A DNA stretch of 64,000 nt. Origin: Clavibacter michiganensis (lineage in GTDB: Bacteria; Actinomycetota; Actinomycetes; Actinomycetales; Microbacteriaceae). Shown here piece after piece: positions 1 through 8,911 of this stretch. Within the stretch, counting starts at the first letter, position 1. Every line of letters starts with the position of its first letter. Position numbers and translations under genes: made by a program. The stretch covers positions 1,426,001-1,490,000 of the forward strand of contig MDHJ01000001.1 in NCBI GenBank assembly GCA_002150995.1, read 5' to 3'. Under the pieces are notes generated by a model. It ran no database searches. It worked only from the letters and a program-made list of their open reading frames with translations, and had not been told where the DNA came from.

Positions 1-2
1 CG

Positions 3-356
3 GGTCGTCGCGCCCTCGTCGAGCTGCACCACCTCGGGGTGCCGCTGCTCGAGAGCGTCGTGCTGCTCGACGGCTCCCACGACTGGCTCACGCCCGCGCT
101 CGCGCATCCCGTCCCGGTGCGCCTCAGGGTCAAGGCCGACCGGGACTGCGCGTCCGTCGCTGCCGCGTCCGTCCTCGCGAAGGTGCATCGCGACCGCCTC
201 ATGGCGGCGTGGCACGAGGAGTCGCCGGAGTACGGCTGGGCCGGCAACAAGGGCTACGGCAGCGCCGCGCACCTCGACGCGATCCGCGCGAGCGGCCCCA
301 GCCGGATCCACCGGCGCACCTGGCTCGGCGGGGTGCTCCAGCCGACGGTCGCCTGA
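3..356 (+). CDS. rnhB: Ribonuclease HII, C-terminal part (truncated by window edge)
   Basis: RNase HII removes RNA from RNA-DNA hybrids and misincorporated ribonucleotides in the cytoplasm. Only the last ~117 residues are present; the reading frame is open to the left edge. The conserved segment [21 protein letters not shown], which lies around the last active-site aspartate of type II RNases H, is visible, followed by the usual G-x-KGYG-H motif ([13 protein letters not shown]). The gene sits directly before the DUF2469 gene, the order normally seen in actinobacteria. Identity is secure; the N-terminal catalytic residues cannot be checked. Confidence 0.93.
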   Translation, partial: GRRALVELHHLGVPLLESVVLLDGSHDWLTPALAHPVPVRLRVKADRDCASVAAASVLAKVHRDRLMAAWHEESPEYGWAGNKGYGSAAHLDAIRASGPSRIHRRTWLGGVLQPTVA

Positions 357-458
357 CCCGTCCCGCTTCCGTCCCGGTCGCCCTCCCCGCCTGCTCCGGG
401 CCCCGCGCGGCGCGGCCGGCGGCAGGACCGGCCGGACGTCGCGTGCTCCGGGGCCGGA

Positions 459-464
459 TAGTAT
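459..464 (+). promoter_or_regulatory. -10 element of the DUF2469 gene
   Basis: TAGTAT lies nine bases before the ATG at 474. With the usual distance from hexamer to transcription start this leaves a leader of only about two bases. No -35 box is obvious. Confidence 0.45.
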
Positions 465-473
465 CGACGGACC

Positions 474-797
474 ATGGATGACGACGAGTTCGAGGACTAC
501 GACCGCGAGGTGGAGCTCGCGCTCTACCGGGAGTACCGGGACATCGTGTCCCAGTTCAAGTACGTGGTCGAGACCGAGCGGCGCTTCTACCTCGCGAACG
601 AGGTCGAGCTGGTGCGTCGCGACACGGAGCACGACTTCTACTTCGAGCTGAGCATGACCGACGTGTGGGTGTGGGACGTGTACCGCTCCGACCGCTTCGT
701 CAAGTCCGTGCGGGTGCTCACCTTCAAGGACGTCAACGTCGAGGAGCTGTCGGCCAAGGAGTTCGAGCTCCCCAAGGAGCTGGCGATCGACGAGTAG
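474..797 (+). CDS. DUF2469 family protein
   Basis: A 107-residue acidic protein beginning [23 protein letters not shown], rich in Asp, Glu, Tyr and Phe. It matches the actinobacterial DUF2469 family, whose members have this length and lie directly after rnhB. No enzymatic motif is visible and no function is established. The central part (around residues 25-75, with [19 protein letters not shown] and [18 protein letters not shown]) is the conserved core. There is no signal peptide, so it is probably cytoplasmic. The start at 474 is supported by the -10-like TAGTAT just upstream; there is no good ribosome binding site. Confidence 0.9.
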   Translation: MDDDEFEDYDREVELALYREYRDIVSQFKYVVETERRFYLANEVELVRRDTEHDFYFELSMTDVWVWDVYRSDRFVKSVRVLTFKDVNVEELSAKEFELPKELAIDE

Positions 798-906
798 GGC
801 TCCTCCGGGTCCCTCCCCAGGGTGCGCCGCGCATGGCGCCGCACCTCGTGGGGTCGATGAGCGGGACGCATCCCGGCGGCAGCGCATCCTGCCCTCGGAG
901 GTGCGC

Positions 907-1263
907 ATGACACGCGAGCACGACCTGGGACGACGCGGCGAGGAGCTCGTCACACGGCATCTGATCGACCACGGCTACGCGCTCGTGGAGCGCAACTGGC
1001 GGTGTCGCGAAGGCGAGATCGACCTCGTGATGACGCATGGGGGCACGACCGTCCTGGTGGAGGTCAAGACGCGTGCGGGCCTCGGCTTCGGGCACCCCCT
1101 CGAGGCGGTGACGCGCGCCAAGGCCGCGCGGCTGCGGGTGCTGGCGGGGCTCTGGTGCGCGGCCCACCCGGAGCGTCGCGGGCGCGTGCGGATCGACGTG
1201 GTCGGCGTGGTCTGGCCGCGCGGGGGACGGCCGTCGATCGAGGTCGTGCGGAGCGCCTGCTGA
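907..1263 (+). CDS. YraN family (UPF0102) putative endonuclease-fold protein
   Basis: 118 residues with the restriction-endonuclease-like fold signature of the YraN/UPF0102 family: G-x-x-GEELV near the N terminus, then [14 protein letters not shown] and a TVLVEVKTR strand that carries the E-x-K pair. The biochemical role is not settled; in many bacteria the gene sits beside DNA-processing genes, as here. The ATG at 907 is preferred over the in-frame GTG at 901 because a GGAGG sequence at 897-901 sits at correct spacing. The stop codon overlaps the start of the next gene by one base (TGATG), so the two are probably translationally coupled. Confidence 0.88.
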   Translation: MTREHDLGRRGEELVTRHLIDHGYALVERNWRCREGEIDLVMTHGGTTVLVEVKTRAGLGFGHPLEAVTRAKAARLRVLAGLWCAAHPERRGRVRIDVVGVVWPRGGRPSIEVVRSAC

Positions 1264-2819
1264 TGGCCGTCGGTCGCACGCTCGCGGTCGCGCTCTCGGG
1301 ACTCGAGGGGGCGCTGGTCGACGTCGAGGCGGACATCACCAGCCAGCTCCCCGGGTTCGTGCTCATCGGCCTCCCGGACGCGGCGCTGAGCCAGGCCCGC
1401 GAGCGCGTCCGCGCCGCGACCGGCAACGCGGGATGCGAGTTCCCCGTACGCCGCGTCACCGTCAACCTCTCGCCGGCCGTGCTGCCCAAGCACGGGTCGG
1501 GCTTCGACCTCGCCATCGCCCTGGCGGTGCTCGCGGCGGGCGGCTCCGTCTCCGCGGAGTCGGTCGCCGGCACGGTCCACCTGGGCGAGCTGGGGCTCGA
1601 CGGGCGGCTCCGTCCGACGCACGGCATCCTCCCGGCGGTGCTCGCCGCGAGTCGAGCGGGTGTGCGGCGCGTCATGGTCCCGCGCTGCCACGCCGACGAG
1701 GCGTCCCTCGTGCCCGACGTGAACGTCATCCCGGTGTCGGGGCTGCGCGACGCGGCGATCCACCACGGGGCGGAGCTCGACCCGGAGCCCGACGACGTCG
1801 TCGGGCCGGCGGTCGCCGCATCGAGCGTCGGGGAAGCGCGGCCCACCGGGGACGTGGGCGCCCCGGAGCCGTGCCTGGGGGACGTCGTCGGCAACGAGGA
1901 GGCGGTGGAGGCGCTCGTCGTCGCCGCGGCGGGCGGCCACCACATGTTCCTCCTCGGCCCGCCCGGGGCCGGCAAGACGATGCTGGCCCAGCGGCTCCCG
2001 GGGCTGCTGCCCGACCTCGACGAGGAGGCGGCGCTGGAGGTCGGCTGCATCCGCTCGCTGTGCGGGGAGAGGCTCGGCCCGGAGCTCTCCGTCCGGCCTC
2101 CGCTCGAGGCCCCGCACCACACCGCGAGCGCCGCCGGCATCGTCGGCGGCGGCAGCGGACGCATCCGCCCCGGGGCCGCCGTCCGCGCGAGCGGGGGAGT
2201 GCTCTTCCTCGACGAGGCACCCGAGTTCTCGGGTGCGGTGCTCGACTGCCTCCGCCAGCCGCTGGAGTCGGGCGTCATCAGCATCCACCGCGCCAACGGC
2301 ATCGCGCACTTCCCCGGTCGGTTCCAGCTGGTCATGGCCGCCAACCCGTGCCCGTGCGGTTCGTACGGCATCCCGGGCGCGGAGTGCTCGTGCCCGCCCC
2401 AGGCGCGGCGGCGCTACCTGGCACGTCTGTCCGGGCCGCTCATGGACCGCATGGACATCCGTCTCGCCGTGCGTCGGGTCACGACCGCGGTGCACCTCGC
2501 CGCCGATGCGTCGCCCCGGACCACCACGGCGTCGGCGCGCGTGCGCGTCGCGGCCGCGCGCGAGGCCGCCGCCGAGCGCTGGGCGCAGACGTCCTGGAGC
2601 ACCAACGCGCGTGCATCCGGCACGTGGCTCCGTCGTGAGGCGCGCGTGGCCCGCGCGGCGACGGCGTCGCTCGACCGCGCCCTCGACCGCGGAATGCTCA
2701 CCATGCGCGGGTACGACCGCGTCCTCCGCATCGGGTGGACGCTGGCCGACCTCGAGGGCGCTGCCGGTCCTGACGCGGACCACCTGGGGCGGGCGCTCCT
2801 CCTCCGGGGTGCGTCGTGA
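1263..2819 (+). CDS. YifB/ComM-type Mg-chelatase-like AAA+ ATPase
   Basis: 518 residues. The N-terminal ChlI-like (Lon-protease-fold) domain covers roughly residues 20-140 (IGLPDAALSQARERV, LAIALAVLAAGG). A Mg-chelatase AAA+ domain follows, with a Walker A motif GPPGAGKTMLAQR near residue 235, Walker B FLDEAPEF, and a cysteine cluster (NPCPCGSYG and CSCPP) near residue 360. The C-terminal Mg_chelatase_C domain ends the protein. ComM of naturally transformable bacteria is a helicase that promotes branch migration during uptake of divergent DNA. In actinobacteria the gene nearly always sits between yraN and dprA, as here. The stop overlaps the start of dprA (GTGA). Confidence 0.95.
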   Translation: MAVGRTLAVALSGLEGALVDVEADITSQLPGFVLIGLPDAALSQARERVRAATGNAGCEFPVRRVTVNLSPAVLPKHGSGFDLAIALAVLAAGGSVSAESVAGTVHLGELGLDGRLRPTHGILPAVLAASRAGVRRVMVPRCHADEASLVPDVNVIPVSGLRDAAIHHGAELDPEPDDVVGPAVAASSVGEARPTGDVGAPEPCLGDVVGNEEAVEALVVAAAGGHHMFLLGPPGAGKTMLAQRLPGLLPDLDEEAALEVGCIRSLCGERLGPELSVRPPLEAPHHTASAAGIVGGGSGRIRPGAAVRASGGVLFLDEAPEFSGAVLDCLRQPLESGVISIHRANGIAHFPGRFQLVMAANPCPCGSYGIPGAECSCPPQARRRYLARLSGPLMDRMDIRLAVRRVTTAVHLAADASPRTTTASARVRVAAAREAAAERWAQTSWSTNARASGTWLRREARVARAATASLDRALDRGMLTMRGYDRVLRIGWTLADLEGAAGPDADHLGRALLLRGAS

Positions 2820-4194
2820 GCACCGCGGACGCTCCCGATCGCGGACCGGGTGCCCGACGCACCCTCGCGGTGTCGCGTCTCGGGCTCCCGGCCAGGGAGC
2901 TCCGCGACCTGATGACCGCGCTCCGCCCCGATCGGGTCGAGCCCGGCGACGTGGACGACGGGTGGACCCCGGAGGAGGACGCCGCGCGATGCACCTGGTC
3001 CGGCATCGCCGAGCCCGGCGACCGCGTGGCGGGTGCCGTCATCGGCGTCCTCGGGCCGGCACCGCCCTGGCTGCCCTGGTCGACGGCTGTCCCGCGCCCG
3101 CCGTCGTCGGCTCGATGCGGGATGCGGGCCTCGATCTCGACGAGGACGGACGCGTCGCCCTCGAGCACGAGGTGGGAGCAGCGGTCGAGCGATGGCGACC
3201 CCGGGTGGTGCGGACCGAGGCTCTGGCCCGGCTGCGTGCCGCGCGGGCCGTGGGCGCCCGCGTCCTGGTGCCGGGTGCCGCGCTGTGGCCTCTCGGCGCC
3301 GACGACCTGGGACCCCACGCACCGCTGGTCCTCTGGTCCACCGGCTCACCGGAGGCGCTCGCGGCGCTGTCGCGCTCGGTGGCGATCGTCGGGGCCCGGG
3401 CCGCGACGGGCTACGGCGAGCACGTCACGGCGGACATCGCGGCGGGTCTCGTCGATCGCGGCGTCGCCGTCGTGTCGGGCGGCGCCTACGGCATCGACGG
3501 CGCGGCGCACCGCGCGGCCCTGGGATCCGGTGGCCGGACGGTCGCCTTCCTGGCCGGAGGGGTGGACCGCCTCTACCCGGCGGGGCACGCGGACCTCTTC
3601 GAGCGGATGCGGCGCGAGGGCGCGGTGGTGTCGGAGCTACCGTGCGGAGCGTCCCCCACCCGGTGGCGCTTCCTGTTGCGGAACCGGCTCATCGCGGCGG
3701 TGAGCGCGGCCACCGTCGTGATCGAGGCGGGCGCGCGCAGCGGCTCGCTCAACACCGCCAACCACGCCCTCGCGCTGGAGCGTCCCCTCGGGGCCGTTCC
3801 CGGGCCGGTGACGAGCGTGTCCTCCTCCGGCTGCCATCGGCTGATCCGCGAGTCGGGAGCCGCCCTCGTCGCCTCGGCCGACGACGTGATGGAACTGGTG
3901 CCCGGCTGGAGCGGCGTCGCCGCACGGCACGAGGCCGACGGCGGGCCGCTGGGTCCGCCATCGGAGGCTCCGCCCGGCGTCACGGAGCAGGCGGGAGAGC
4001 CGTCCCACGGCGATCCGCGCGTCGGGCGCGTCCTCGACGCGCTGGCTCTGCGGCGGGCCCGGGAGACGTCGGACGTCGCGGCCCGCGCCGGACTCGGCGT
4101 GGCCGAGACGTCGTCGGTGCTGGGGCTGCTCGAGCTCGAGGGGCACGTGGCGCGGCCCGACGGTGGATGGGTGCGACGGCCGTCGGCGCGGTGA
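2816..4194 (+). CDS. dprA: DNA processing protein DprA (frameshifted)
   Basis: DprA binds single-stranded DNA and loads RecA. About 459 residues once one frame break is repaired. The first ~80 residues (LGLPARELRDLMTAL, AEPGDRVAGAVIGVLG) are in one frame and the rest in the minus-one frame. Adding one G to the run at 3053-3055 restores the text ...VIGVLGAGTALAALV. The downstream part has the Rossmann-like DprA core (VAIVGARAATGYGEH, VVSGGAYGIDGAAHR, RFLLRNRLIAAVS, EAGARSGSLNTA) and a C-terminal winged-helix region from about residue 395. The GTG start at 2816 overlaps the comM-like stop. Because coding quality continues on both sides, I read the break as a sequence error. A true pseudogene is possible but less likely. 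Confidence 0.88.
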
Positions 4195-4336
4195 CCGGCA
4201 CGAGCGTCGAGGTGACGGGGACGCTGCGGCTCGGCCTGCCGCTCCCGGCACCGTCCGGGCCTCGACGGATCCTGGTCCCGCTGCGTCCAGCCGCCGCCCG
4301 CTCCGCGCGCCGACGAGCGCGATGCGGCGGTGCCCG

Positions 4337-4342
4337 TAGCCT
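4337..4342 (+). promoter_or_regulatory. -10 element, leaderless xerC promoter
   Basis: TAGCCT is followed by six bases and then the xerC ATG at 4349, so the transcript probably begins at or next to the start codon. It lies in the 154-base gap after dprA, which otherwise shows nothing recognisable. Confidence 0.5.
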
Positions 4343-4348
4343 TCGGGC

Positions 4349-5320
4349 ATGGGAGGAGCGCGAGCTGATGACGGCAGCGACGGGCGGTCCGCCACATCCG
4401 GCCCGGCGGGCGGGACACCGCTGGAGCGCGACATCGCGGAGTTCGCGACGTCCCTGAGCCAGGAGCGGGGGAGCGCCGCCCACACCGTGCGGGCGTACTC
4501 CGCGGACCTCCGGGATCTCGCGGCCCACGCCGCCCGCCAGGGCGTCACCGTCTCCCGGAGCCTCGACCTCGAGGTCCTGCGCGACTGGCTGTGGCGGGGA
4601 TCGCAGGCCCGCCTCGCGCCCGCGACCCTCGCACGTCGTTCGGCGGCCGTCCGCGGCTTCGGGGCATGGCTCCTCCGCACGGGCCGGGTCGATGCCGACC
4701 CCGCCGTGCGCCTCAAGGCCCCTCGCGCGGGAACGCACCTCCCGCGGGTCCTCGCTCGGGAGCAGATGGCGGCGCTCCTCGTCGAGCTCGCCGAGAGGGC
4801 GGCCGAGGACGACCCGGCGGCGCTCCGCGACCTCGCGGTCATCGAGCTGCTCTACGCCTCGGCCCTGCGGGTCTCCGAGCTCACCGGGCTCGACCTGGGC
4901 GACGTGGACGACTCGCGGCTCACCGTGCGCGTCGTCGGCAAGGGCGACCGGGAGCGGGTGGTGCCCTTCGGCGTCCCCGCCGCGGACGCACTCGCGGCCT
5001 ACGTCGACCGTGGGCGCCCTCGGCTCGTCGCGGCCCGTACCGGATCCGCCCTGTTCCTGGGGGCCCGCGGCGGACGCCTCGGCTCCCGCGCCGTGTACGG
5101 CCTCGTGGCCGCGCTGCTCGCGGACCTCCCCGGGTCGGGCCCCCAGGGGCCGCACGCGCTCCGGCACACCGCAGCGACCCACCTCCTCGACGGCGGGGCG
5201 GACCTCCGCACGGTCCAGGAGATGCTGGGTCACGCGAGCCTCGGGACGACGCAGATCTACACGCACGTGTCCGTCGAGCGCCTGCGTCGCAGCTACGAGG
5301 GAGCCCACCCGCGGGCCTGA
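4349..5320 (+). CDS. xerC: Tyrosine recombinase XerC
   Basis: 323 residues. The N-terminal SAM-like DNA-binding domain (residues ~25-125, [23 protein letters not shown]) precedes a tyrosine recombinase catalytic domain. Catalytic residues are visible: Arg in [11 protein letters not shown], Lys in VVGKGDRER, HxxR in [11 protein letters not shown], His in [12 protein letters not shown] and the nucleophile Tyr in TQIYTHV. XerC with XerD resolves chromosome dimers at dif during division. Its place after dprA and before rpsB is the housekeeping location, and the protein is close to XerC in length, so this is not an island integrase. No dif site was recognised in the window. Confidence 0.93.
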   Translation: MGGARADDGSDGRSATSGPAGGTPLERDIAEFATSLSQERGSAAHTVRAYSADLRDLAAHAARQGVTVSRSLDLEVLRDWLWRGSQARLAPATLARRSAAVRGFGAWLLRTGRVDADPAVRLKAPRAGTHLPRVLAREQMAALLVELAERAAEDDPAALRDLAVIELLYASALRVSELTGLDLGDVDDSRLTVRVVGKGDRERVVPFGVPAADALAAYVDRGRPRLVAARTGSALFLGARGGRLGSRAVYGLVAALLADLPGSGPQGPHALRHTAATHLLDGGADLRTVQEMLGHASLGTTQIYTHVSVERLRRSYEGAHPRA

Positions 5321-5461
5321 TGCATCCGGGCCGCGCTCCGGAGACGGCGTTCCGCGACGGCGGCGGCCGGGCCTGGTGCGCCCGGGACCTCGCGCGTCAT
5401 GGACGTCGCGGCGCTCACGGAGATCGGGGCGCCGGACGCCTCCCGCCTCCCTCCTCGAGCC

Positions 5462-6025
5462 TCACGGATCGAGGGGCAGGAGCACCGCGTGGCGAAGGCC
5501 GGCGAGGAGCGCCTGCGGGTCCACGTACGCGCCGTGGAGTCGGGCGCCGAGGTGGAGCCCGCCGTCGGGCTCGTGCCGTGGTCCCTCGGCGAGGACGCCG
5601 ACGACCTGGCCGGCGGAGACCGCGTCGCCCGTGGAGACGCCCGGCACGACCGGCTCCATCGAGGAGACGAGCCCGTCGGCGTGCTGGATGCTGACGACCG
5701 GCCGGTCGACCACCACGCCGGCGAAGGAGACGATGCCGTCGGCGGGCGAGTGCACCGCCGTGCCCGGTCCGACGGCGATGTCGATGCCGCGGTGGCCGGG
5801 CCCGTAGGGGGTGCTCGGCGCCTCGAAGCGCCGGGTGACCGCATGCGGAGGATCCACCGGCCAGGACCATCGCGGCGCCGCGGTCCGCGACGCGAAGGTC
5901 GCGGACAGGGCGGGCGGGACCCCGCGCGGGACGGCATCTGCCGACGTCGACGCCCCGATCCCGCTGAGGAGGCCCGACGCCACCAGGACCGCGCCCACCC
6001 TCCTCACGGCAACGCCGTCGCGCAT
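5462..6025 (-). CDS. Exported M23 family metallopeptidase
   Basis: 187 residues with an N-terminal export signal (VAVRRVGAVLVASGLLSGIGAS) and a peptidase M23 (LytM-type) domain. The zinc ligands are visible as H-x4-D in GPGHRGIDIAV and as H-L-H in GGLHLGARLH. Such enzymes cut peptidoglycan cross-bridges outside the cell. An M23 gene near xerC and rpsB on the opposite strand is common in actinobacteria. The ATG at 6025 has a good AGGAGG ribosome binding site six bases upstream. The gene converges with xerC across a 141-base gap in which I saw no clear terminator. Confidence 0.9.
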   Translation of the reverse strand: MRDGVAVRRVGAVLVASGLLSGIGASTSADAVPRGVPPALSATFASRTAAPRWSWPVDPPHAVTRRFEAPSTPYGPGHRGIDIAVGPGTAVHSPADGIVSFAGVVVDRPVVSIQHADGLVSSMEPVVPGVSTGDAVSAGQVVGVLAEGPRHEPDGGLHLGARLHGAYVDPQALLAGLRHAVLLPLDP

Positions 6026-6123
6026 GGGCGCCTCCTCTCCCGGGCAGCGCGCACGGCTGCCGGGGGAGGCAGCATCCCGCGCTCGGAGGGTGCATCCTGC
6101 GGGGTGACCGGTCCGGCGGAGAA

Positions 6124-7599
6124 GTGGCAGAGTGGACCGTTGTGGACGAGACGACGACCCCCCGGGATGACAAGAAGCTCCAGCGACGCGCGATCGGGCT
6201 GGCGGTCTCGGCAGCGGTGGGGGGCTTCCTCTTCGGGTTCGACTCGTCCGTCATCAACGGCGCGGTCTCCGCCATCCAGGGCCGGTTCGAGCTCAGCGAG
6301 ACGCTCATCGGCTTCGCCGTGGCGAGCGCGCTCCTCGGGTGCGCGGTCGGCGCGTACCTCGCCGGCCGGATCGCCGACCGGTTCGGCCGCCGCTGGACGA
6401 TGATCGTCGGCGCCGCGTTCTTCTTCGTCAGCGCCTTCGGCTCCGGGTTCGCCTTCAGCGTCTGGGACCTCACGATCTGGCGCGTCGTCGGCGGGCTCGG
6501 AATCGGCATCGCCTCCGTCGTCGCCCCCGCGTACATCGCGGAGATCTCCCCGAAGCTCCTCCGCGGTCGCCTGGCCTCCCTGCAGCAGCTCGCGATCACC
6601 CTCGGCATCTTCACCGCCCTGCTCTCCGACGCCGTGTTCGCCGAGGCGGCGGGTGGGGCGTCCGAGGGGTTCTGGTTCGGGCTCGAGGCCTGGCGCTGGA
6701 TGCTGCTCGTCTGCGCCGTGCCGGCGATCGTCTACGGCGTCCTCGCCTTCCGCCTCCCGGAGTCCCCCCGCTACCTGGTCGAGAAGGGCCGGAAGGACGA
6801 GGCGCAGGAGATCCTGGCCAGCGTCTGGAAGCAGGAGGACATCGACCGCGCGAGCCGGGACCTGGCGCGCCAGATCGAGGAGGACCGCGTCGCCAAGCGC
6901 ACGGGGACGCTCCGGGGGAACCGGTTCGGGCTGCAGGGGATCGTCTGGATCGGCATCATCCTGTCCGTCTTCCAGCAGTTCGTCGGCATCAACGTGATCT
7001 TCTACTACTCCACGACCCTCTGGCAGGCCGTGGGCTTCGACGAGTCCCAGTCGCTGCTGACATCGGTCATCACCGCCGTGACCAACGTCGCGGTGACCTT
7101 CATCGCCATCGCGCTCGTCGACCGCATCGGCCGTCGCCCCATCCTCCTGTCCGGCTCGCTCGCCATGGCGGTCTCGCTCGCCGTCATGGCGATCTGCTTC
7201 AGCCAGTCCTCCACCGAGGGCGGCGAGGTCTCGCTGCCGCAGCCCTTCGGCGTGATCGCGATCATCGCGGCCAACGTCTTCGTCATCGGGTTCGGCGCGT
7301 CGTGGGGACCGCTGGTCTGGGTCCTCCTCGGCGAGATCTTCCCCAACCGCATCCGCGCGAAGGCGCTGGGCGTCGCGGCCATGGCGCAGTGGATCGCGAA
7401 CTTCGCGATCACCGTGTCGTTCCCCGCCCTGTCGGCCTTCTCGCTGCCCTTCACCTACGGGATGTACGCGGCCTTCGCAGCGCTCTCGTTCGTGTTCGTC
7501 CTCACGAGGATCCCGGAGACGAACGGCATGTCCCTCGAGGAGGCCGAGACCCTGTTCGTCGACAAGCCCCGGAAGCGCAAGGACGCCGCGCGCGCCTGA
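6124..7599 (+). CDS. Sugar porter family MFS transporter
   Basis: 491 residues and about twelve hydrophobic segments. Sugar porter signatures are all present: GFLFGFDSSVINGA in TM1, DRFGRR after TM2, PESPRYLVEKGR after TM6, QQFVGINVIFYYS in TM7, DRIGRRPILL in the second half and PETNG near the C terminus. It most likely carries a monosaccharide by proton symport; the substrate cannot be read from the sequence. The start is uncertain: the GTG at 6124 is only two bases from a GGAG, and a GTG at 6142 would begin VDETTTPRDD. The gene interrupts the usual M23-rpsB neighbourhood. Confidence 0.9.
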   Translation: MAEWTVVDETTTPRDDKKLQRRAIGLAVSAAVGGFLFGFDSSVINGAVSAIQGRFELSETLIGFAVASALLGCAVGAYLAGRIADRFGRRWTMIVGAAFFFVSAFGSGFAFSVWDLTIWRVVGGLGIGIASVVAPAYIAEISPKLLRGRLASLQQLAITLGIFTALLSDAVFAEAAGGASEGFWFGLEAWRWMLLVCAVPAIVYGVLAFRLPESPRYLVEKGRKDEAQEILASVWKQEDIDRASRDLARQIEEDRVAKRTGTLRGNRFGLQGIVWIGIILSVFQQFVGINVIFYYSTTLWQAVGFDESQSLLTSVITAVTNVAVTFIAIALVDRIGRRPILLSGSLAMAVSLAVMAICFSQSSTEGGEVSLPQPFGVIAIIAANVFVIGFGASWGPLVWVLLGEIFPNRIRAKALGVAAMAQWIANFAITVSFPALSAFSLPFTYGMYAAFAALSFVFVLTRIPETNGMSLEEAETLFVDKPRKRKDAARA

Positions 7600-7635
7600 T
7601 CCGCCGCGTCGCCCGGTCGCGGGCCGTGCGGGTGG

Positions 7636-7641
7636 TACCAT
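7636..7641 (+). promoter_or_regulatory. Possible -10 element of the rpsB-tsf operon
   Basis: TACCAT lies about 200 bases before the rpsB start. If used, the mRNA has a leader of roughly 190 bases that contains a 7-bp hairpin at 7766-7782. The -35 region is not recognisable, so this is tentative. Confidence 0.3.
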
Positions 7642-7765
7642 CGACCAGCACCCGATCCAGGTCGGGTGACTACGCGTGCCCATCAGGCCGCCGCATCCAC
7701 TCGGTCTCCTCTCGGTGACGATCCCTGTCGCCAGCGGAGCGGATGCGCGCCGGGCACCAGGATCA

Positions 7766-7782
7766 GCGGTCGTCCCGACCGC
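7766..7782 (+). promoter_or_regulatory. Hairpin in the rpsB leader
   Basis: GCGGTCG and CGACCGC form a perfect 7-bp stem around a three-base loop about 55 bases before the rpsB start. It could be a site for autoregulation by protein S2 or simply a chance GC-rich hairpin. Confidence 0.25.
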
Positions 7783-7837
7783 CGAGCGAACCGACGAGGC
7801 GCGCCGCACAGCGACGCGCCGGAACAGGAGTACGGCC

Positions 7838-8800
7838 ATGGCCGTCGTCACCATCCGCCAGCTGCTCGACTGCGGCGTCCACTTCGGTCACCCGAAGACG
7901 CGCTGGAACCCGAAGATGAAGCGGTTCATCTTCACCGAGCGCTCCGGCATCTACATCATCGACCTGCAGCAGTCGCTGGCCCTCATCGACAAGGCGTACG
8001 ACTTCGTCAAGGAGACGGTCGCCCACGGCGGCACCATCCTCTTCGTCGGCACCAAGAAGCAGGCGCAGGAGTCCATCGCCGAGCAGGCGCAGCGCGTCGG
8101 CCAGCCCTACGTGAACCAGCGCTGGCTGGGTGGTCTGCTGACCAACTTCCAGACGGTGCACAAGCGCCTCAACCGCCTCAAGGAGCTCGACCTCGTCGAC
8201 TTCGACGACACGACGCGCGGCTTCACCAAGAAGGAGCTCCTCATCCAGCGCCGCGAGCGCGACAAGCTGGAGAAGAGCCTCGGCGGCATCCGGAACCTCA
8301 CCAAGACGCCGTCGGCGATGTGGGTCGTGGACACCAAGAAGGAGCACCTCGCCATCGACGAGGCGCGCAAGCTCGGCATCCCCGTCATCGGCATCCTCGA
8401 CACCAACTGCGACCCCGACGAGGTCCAGTACCCGATCCCGGGCAACGACGACGCGATCCGGTCCGTCGCGCTGCTGACGCGCATCATCGCCGACGCCGCG
8501 GCCGAGGGCCTCATCCAGCGCCACCAGAAGCCCGACGCCGAGGGCTCCGCCCCGGCCGAGCCGCTGGCCGACTGGGAGCGCGAGCTCCTCGAGCAGGGCG
8601 ACGCCGCCAAGGCGGCGCTGCCCGTCGAGGAGAACGACGTCGACGCCGAGGTCTCCGCCAAGAACGCGGCCAAGTCCGACGACGAGGTCGCCGCTCCCGT
8701 CCACGCCCCCGAGTCCGACGCCACCACCGAGGCGAAGCTCGAGGCCGAGGCCACCGACGCCGAGGCGACGCCCGCCGCGACGGCCACGGTCTCCGAGTAG
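7838..8800 (+). CDS. rpsB: 30S ribosomal protein S2
   Basis: 320 residues, starting [20 protein letters not shown], the canonical S2 N terminus. [32 protein letters not shown] and the [12 protein letters not shown] strand are typical. S2 is assembled late into the 30S subunit and contacts S1 and the 16S rRNA. The protein is longer than the usual ~250 residues because of an acidic Ala/Glu/Asp-rich tail from about residue 255, common in actinobacteria. ATG 7838 has a GGAG ribosome binding site (7827-7830). The frame stays open about 160 bases upstream, but that part has no S2 similarity. The tsf gene follows after a strong hairpin. Confidence 0.98.
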   Translation: MAVVTIRQLLDCGVHFGHPKTRWNPKMKRFIFTERSGIYIIDLQQSLALIDKAYDFVKETVAHGGTILFVGTKKQAQESIAEQAQRVGQPYVNQRWLGGLLTNFQTVHKRLNRLKELDLVDFDDTTRGFTKKELLIQRRERDKLEKSLGGIRNLTKTPSAMWVVDTKKEHLAIDEARKLGIPVIGILDTNCDPDEVQYPIPGNDDAIRSVALLTRIIADAAAEGLIQRHQKPDAEGSAPAEPLADWERELLEQGDAAKAALPVEENDVDAEVSAKNAAKSDDEVAAPVHAPESDATTEAKLEAEATDAEATPAATATVSE

Positions 8801-8818
8801 TCCGAGCACACGCACCAT

Positions 8819-8858
8819 CCCGACGGGCGGGCGCGGGCAACCGCGCCCGCCCGTCGGG
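8819..8858 (+). terminator. Strong rpsB-tsf intergenic hairpin with GNRA tetraloop
   Basis: Bases 8819-8836 and 8841-8858 form a perfect 18-bp GC-rich stem closed by the loop GCAA, a GNRA tetraloop. No T-run follows. It may act as a partial terminator or mRNA stabiliser that sets the rpsB to tsf ratio. Confidence 0.65.
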
Positions 8859-8911
8859 CACTCACCACCGGGAGACCCCCGGATCATCACCTACAGAAGG
8901 AGTCCATGAGC

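Noticed and set aside
975-2783. Long minus-strand reading frame opposite yraN and the comM-like gene
   Set aside because: Arg/Ala/Gly-rich text with no family motifs; it mirrors a well-supported gene in very GC-rich DNA, where antisense frames stay open by chance.
4349-5320. xerC as integrase of a genomic island
   Set aside because: Housekeeping neighbours on both sides, no attachment repeats, no tRNA gene and no mobile genes nearby.
6230-6245. GTTCGACTC resembling a tRNA T-loop
   Set aside because: It lies inside the first membrane segment of the sugar porter and no cloverleaf can be drawn around it; no other tRNA-like segment was seen.
7676-7837. In-frame upstream extension of rpsB
   Set aside because: The extra 54 codons have no S2 similarity, and the ATG at 7838 has the ribosome binding site and canonical N terminus.
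6004-7854. 616-codon minus-strand frame opposite the sugar porter
   Set aside because: The plus strand has complete sugar porter signatures; the antisense text is a compositional shadow.
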